A stretch of DNA of 64,000 nt, from NCBI RefSeq assembly GCF_032852305.1, contig NZ_CP136594.1, positions 1,463,501 to 1,527,500 of the forward strand, given 5' to 3'. A program made the translations under genes and the position numbers. The notes beneath the pieces are model-generated. The model was given only the letters and a program-made list of their open reading frames with translations. It was not told the DNA's origin and searched no databases. Shown in pieces: positions 62,125 to 64,000 of this stretch. Numbering within the stretch: the first letter of the stretch is position 1; each line of letters opens with the position of its first letter. The stretch comes from Parasphingorhabdus sp. SCSIO 66989 (lineage in GTDB: Bacteria > Pseudomonadota > Alphaproteobacteria > Sphingomonadales > Sphingomonadaceae).

Positions 62125-62179
62125 GACTCAAGCTTATGCGCTTGAACTCACAAAGGAAAGTGGAGATACCTTTTAGGCC

Positions 62180-63568
62180 TCAGCCAATGCTGTCGGCAAA
62201 GCGGTCTGAGCGGGTGCGTAGCTGGTTCAGCTGACCATCCAGACGGGTAAAGCCGTCGCCAACCCGATCCATCTCTGCCGCCATATTCTCGGTATCGGTT
62301 CGGATGGTGGCAATGGTTCCAGACATAGAGTCGGCGGCCAATGCGGTCTCGTCCACGGCAGCGGTAATCATTGTCACGGTCTGTGCCTGCACCTCCATGG
62401 CTTCGCGGATGCGGTCGGCAGATTTCTGAACATCGCCGACGGTATCGCGGATCGCTGCGTTGGACTCCACTGTATCTTGCGTCGCCTCCTGAATGGCCGA
62501 AATTTTCGCGGCTATATCGTCGGTGGCGCGCGCCGTCTGATTGGCGAGTGTCTTCACCTCTTGCGCGACAACTGCAAATCCGCGACCGGCTTCTCCTGCG
62601 CGGGCAGCTTCAATCGTAGCGTTAAGCGCCAACAGGTTGGTCTGTCCGGCGACTTCGCGGATCAGTCCCAATATGGACTCAATCGATTGCGCATGGGTGG
62701 AGAGCTTTTCCGTGCTCGCCACCGCATCACTGGCACCATCTGCGGCGCGATTGGCGATATCGGCAGCGGTTTCCACTTCGAGCCGGGCATCCTCAATGGC
62801 CCGGATCAAGCCAGCAGCGGTCTGCGCCGCCTCGCGCATAGCGATGGCGGACTGCTCTGCTGCGGCCGCGACTTCAGATGACTTACTCAACATGCCACGC
62901 GCCGCATTGGAGGCATCGCTGACCTGACCATGCAAGCTTTCCCCCAATTGAGTCGTTGCCTGGATTTCGGCATCGACTTGCAGTTTGAACTCGTCCGAAT
63001 GGCGCGCAATGCGGGTTCCGGCATCGCGTTTTTCCAGCATTGCGATGGCCGAGGACATAATTTCGGTTTCGATGATCTGGACCTTGTGCATTGCTCGGCT
63101 CAACCTCAGAAAGCGCTCAACGTCCTCGCGGATTTCTTCATGCAAAATGGCCTGTGCCTTGTCATAGGTTTCGGCGATGGAGGCGATCAACTGCCAGTGC
63201 GCAATGCCCATATCTTTGGCGACGACCGCGTTGTGAAACGCGGTGTGTACCCATTTCTGTGATTCCAGTGCGCCGAACTTCTCACGGGTAAAGATGCGGA
63301 TATCTTCAACTCCCCGGCTGCGCGCCTGCGGATTATGGCCAAATCGCCGACCGAAAACGGTGGTTCGGCAATAATGGTCCCAAAATGTTTCTGCGACTTC
63401 CTGCTCGCGAGCGGTCAGCGTTTCCATAATCTCGTCGCTCAGTTCTGGAAGGCGCTGCTCGGGGTCAAAATGCCGTAAACGCTCCGCAACGGAAAGCTCA
63501 CGGTCAATGGCTGCTCGGGAGATATGCCTGGAGGCGGACCGATTGGTGGAGTTATCTGATAACGGCAT
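62180..63568 (-). CDS. Soluble methyl-accepting chemotaxis protein, probable globin-coupled sensor
   Basis: The 462-residue protein has no transmembrane segment. The N-terminal 180 residues are helical ([55 protein letters not shown]) and fit a protoglobin or related sensor domain, though the heme histidine cannot be assigned with certainty. The C-terminal half is an MCP signalling domain with the hairpin [21 protein letters not shown] at about 310-330. It would signal to the CheA/CheW array, possibly in response to oxygen. It lies 40 kb from the che operon. Confidence 0.88.
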   Translation of the reverse strand: MPLSDNSTNRSASRHISRAAIDRELSVAERLRHFDPEQRLPELSDEIMETLTAREQEVAETFWDHYCRTTVFGRRFGHNPQARSRGVEDIRIFTREKFGALESQKWVHTAFHNAVVAKDMGIAHWQLIASIAETYDKAQAILHEEIREDVERFLRLSRAMHKVQIIETEIMSSAIAMLEKRDAGTRIARHSDEFKLQVDAEIQATTQLGESLHGQVSDASNAARGMLSKSSEVAAAAEQSAIAMREAAQTAAGLIRAIEDARLEVETAADIANRAADGASDAVASTEKLSTHAQSIESILGLIREVAGQTNLLALNATIEAARAGEAGRGFAVVAQEVKTLANQTARATDDIAAKISAIQEATQDTVESNAAIRDTVGDVQKSADRIREAMEVQAQTVTMITAAVDETALAADSMSGTIATIRTDTENMAAEMDRVGDGFTRLDGQLNQLRTRSDRFADSIG

Positions 63569-63791
63569 AATACCCTCAATGGCTTGGTGAGACTTCCATT
63601 TACAAGGCCATGGTTAACAGCCGGTTATTGGCAAGCGATGTGACCTATTATCGAGGCTTGATTGTCTGATTGCGGGGAAAACGTAGCTGCAGTGCACAAA
63701 AGCCGGGATGTGTGGCCAAAGTTCATTTGCAACTCGCCGTCAAATCGTTACATGAGGCGCAAATGCTTATCTGACAGGAAATGATGGAGCC

Positions 63792-64000
63792 ATGACCCAG
63801 AAAGCCCCAAGACCCTTATCGCCGCATCTTTCCATATGGAAATGGGGTCCTGCCATGGCGGTGTCGATCCTGCACCGCATTACCGGCGACGGCATGGCGA
63901 TTGTTGGCGGCGTGTTGTTCAGCTGGTGGCTCTTTGCCGCCGCCAGTGGTCCAGAATATTACGCCGTGTTTCAGACCGTGATGGGCAGCTGGTTCGGCTA
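63792..64000 (+). CDS. sdhC: Succinate dehydrogenase cytochrome b556 subunit, 3'-truncated by window edge
   Basis: The ATG at 63792 opens a frame that runs to the end of the window (69 complete codons). The translation RPLSPHLSIWKWGP...VSILHRITGDGMA matches SdhC: SPHLxIYxW and the HRxTG block with a heme-b region ahead. GGAG lies just before the ATG. SdhC anchors succinate dehydrogenase in the inner membrane, binds ubiquinone and part of the heme. sdhD, sdhA and sdhB are expected beyond the window. The 223-base gap upstream probably holds its promoter. Confidence 0.95.
   Translation, partial: MTQKAPRPLSPHLSIWKWGPAMAVSILHRITGDGMAIVGGVLFSWWLFAAASGPEYYAVFQTVMGSWFG

Overview
The window is chromosomal DNA from an alphaproteobacterium, most likely a member of the Sphingomonadales. 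The basis is a ChpT-type histidine phosphotransferase, an RpoH with an intact RpoH box, a very large Oar-like TonB receptor, a YlxR-L7Ae fusion beside nusA/infB, and recognisable sphingomonad housekeeping proteins. Gene density is high and no plasmid, prophage or transposase gene is visible. The species cannot be named from the sequence.

Layout. 1-3.3 kb: the end of gatA, an HExxH lipoprotein and gatB. 3.4-6.2 kb: three exported proteins, including an M48 metalloprotease. 6.3-11.4 kb: tRNA-Leu(UAG), trigger factor with a histone-like tail, two ClpP paralogues and clpX. 11.9-15.4 kb: the TonB receptor. 15.5-17.9 kb: rpoH, rluD and a JAMM protein. 18.0-24.1 kb: chpT and cheA-W-Y-B-R. 24.2-31.4 kb: an amidase, an Rrf2 regulator, small envelope genes, an M1 peptidase, isocitrate dehydrogenase and the RNase P RNA. 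32.7-38.7 kb: a CPBP protease, sufE and an expanded phage-shock (psp) locus with divergent pspF. 38.9-49.8 kb: rimP-nusA-ylxR-infB-(thioesterase)-rbfA-tdk-truB-rpsO-pnp, the translation/RNA-processing supercluster. 49.9-58.6 kb: exported proteins, bamD, recN, a DUF559 nuclease-like gene and ligA. 58.8-64 kb: DUF2459, prmA, an amidohydrolase, an SDR, a soluble chemoreceptor and the start of sdhC.

Two signals stand out. First, the psp operon (minus strand, 37367 to 34114) is led by a sigma54-type promoter and carries, besides pspA, pspB and pspC, a small membrane protein at the front and five consecutive short one-TM/coiled-coil genes at the back. These share a C-terminal motif with one another and with the tails of PspB and PspC, so they look like a tandemly amplified PspB-like family. 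I know of no description of such a set.

Second, at least five classes of palindromic repeat are scattered through the intergenic regions. One GC-rich class also lies in frame inside two essential genes, truB (61 codons) and ligA (33 codons), and supplies the C-terminus of a DUF559 protein. It encodes the same peptide in the same frame each time, which recalls the protein-inserted palindromic elements of Rickettsia.
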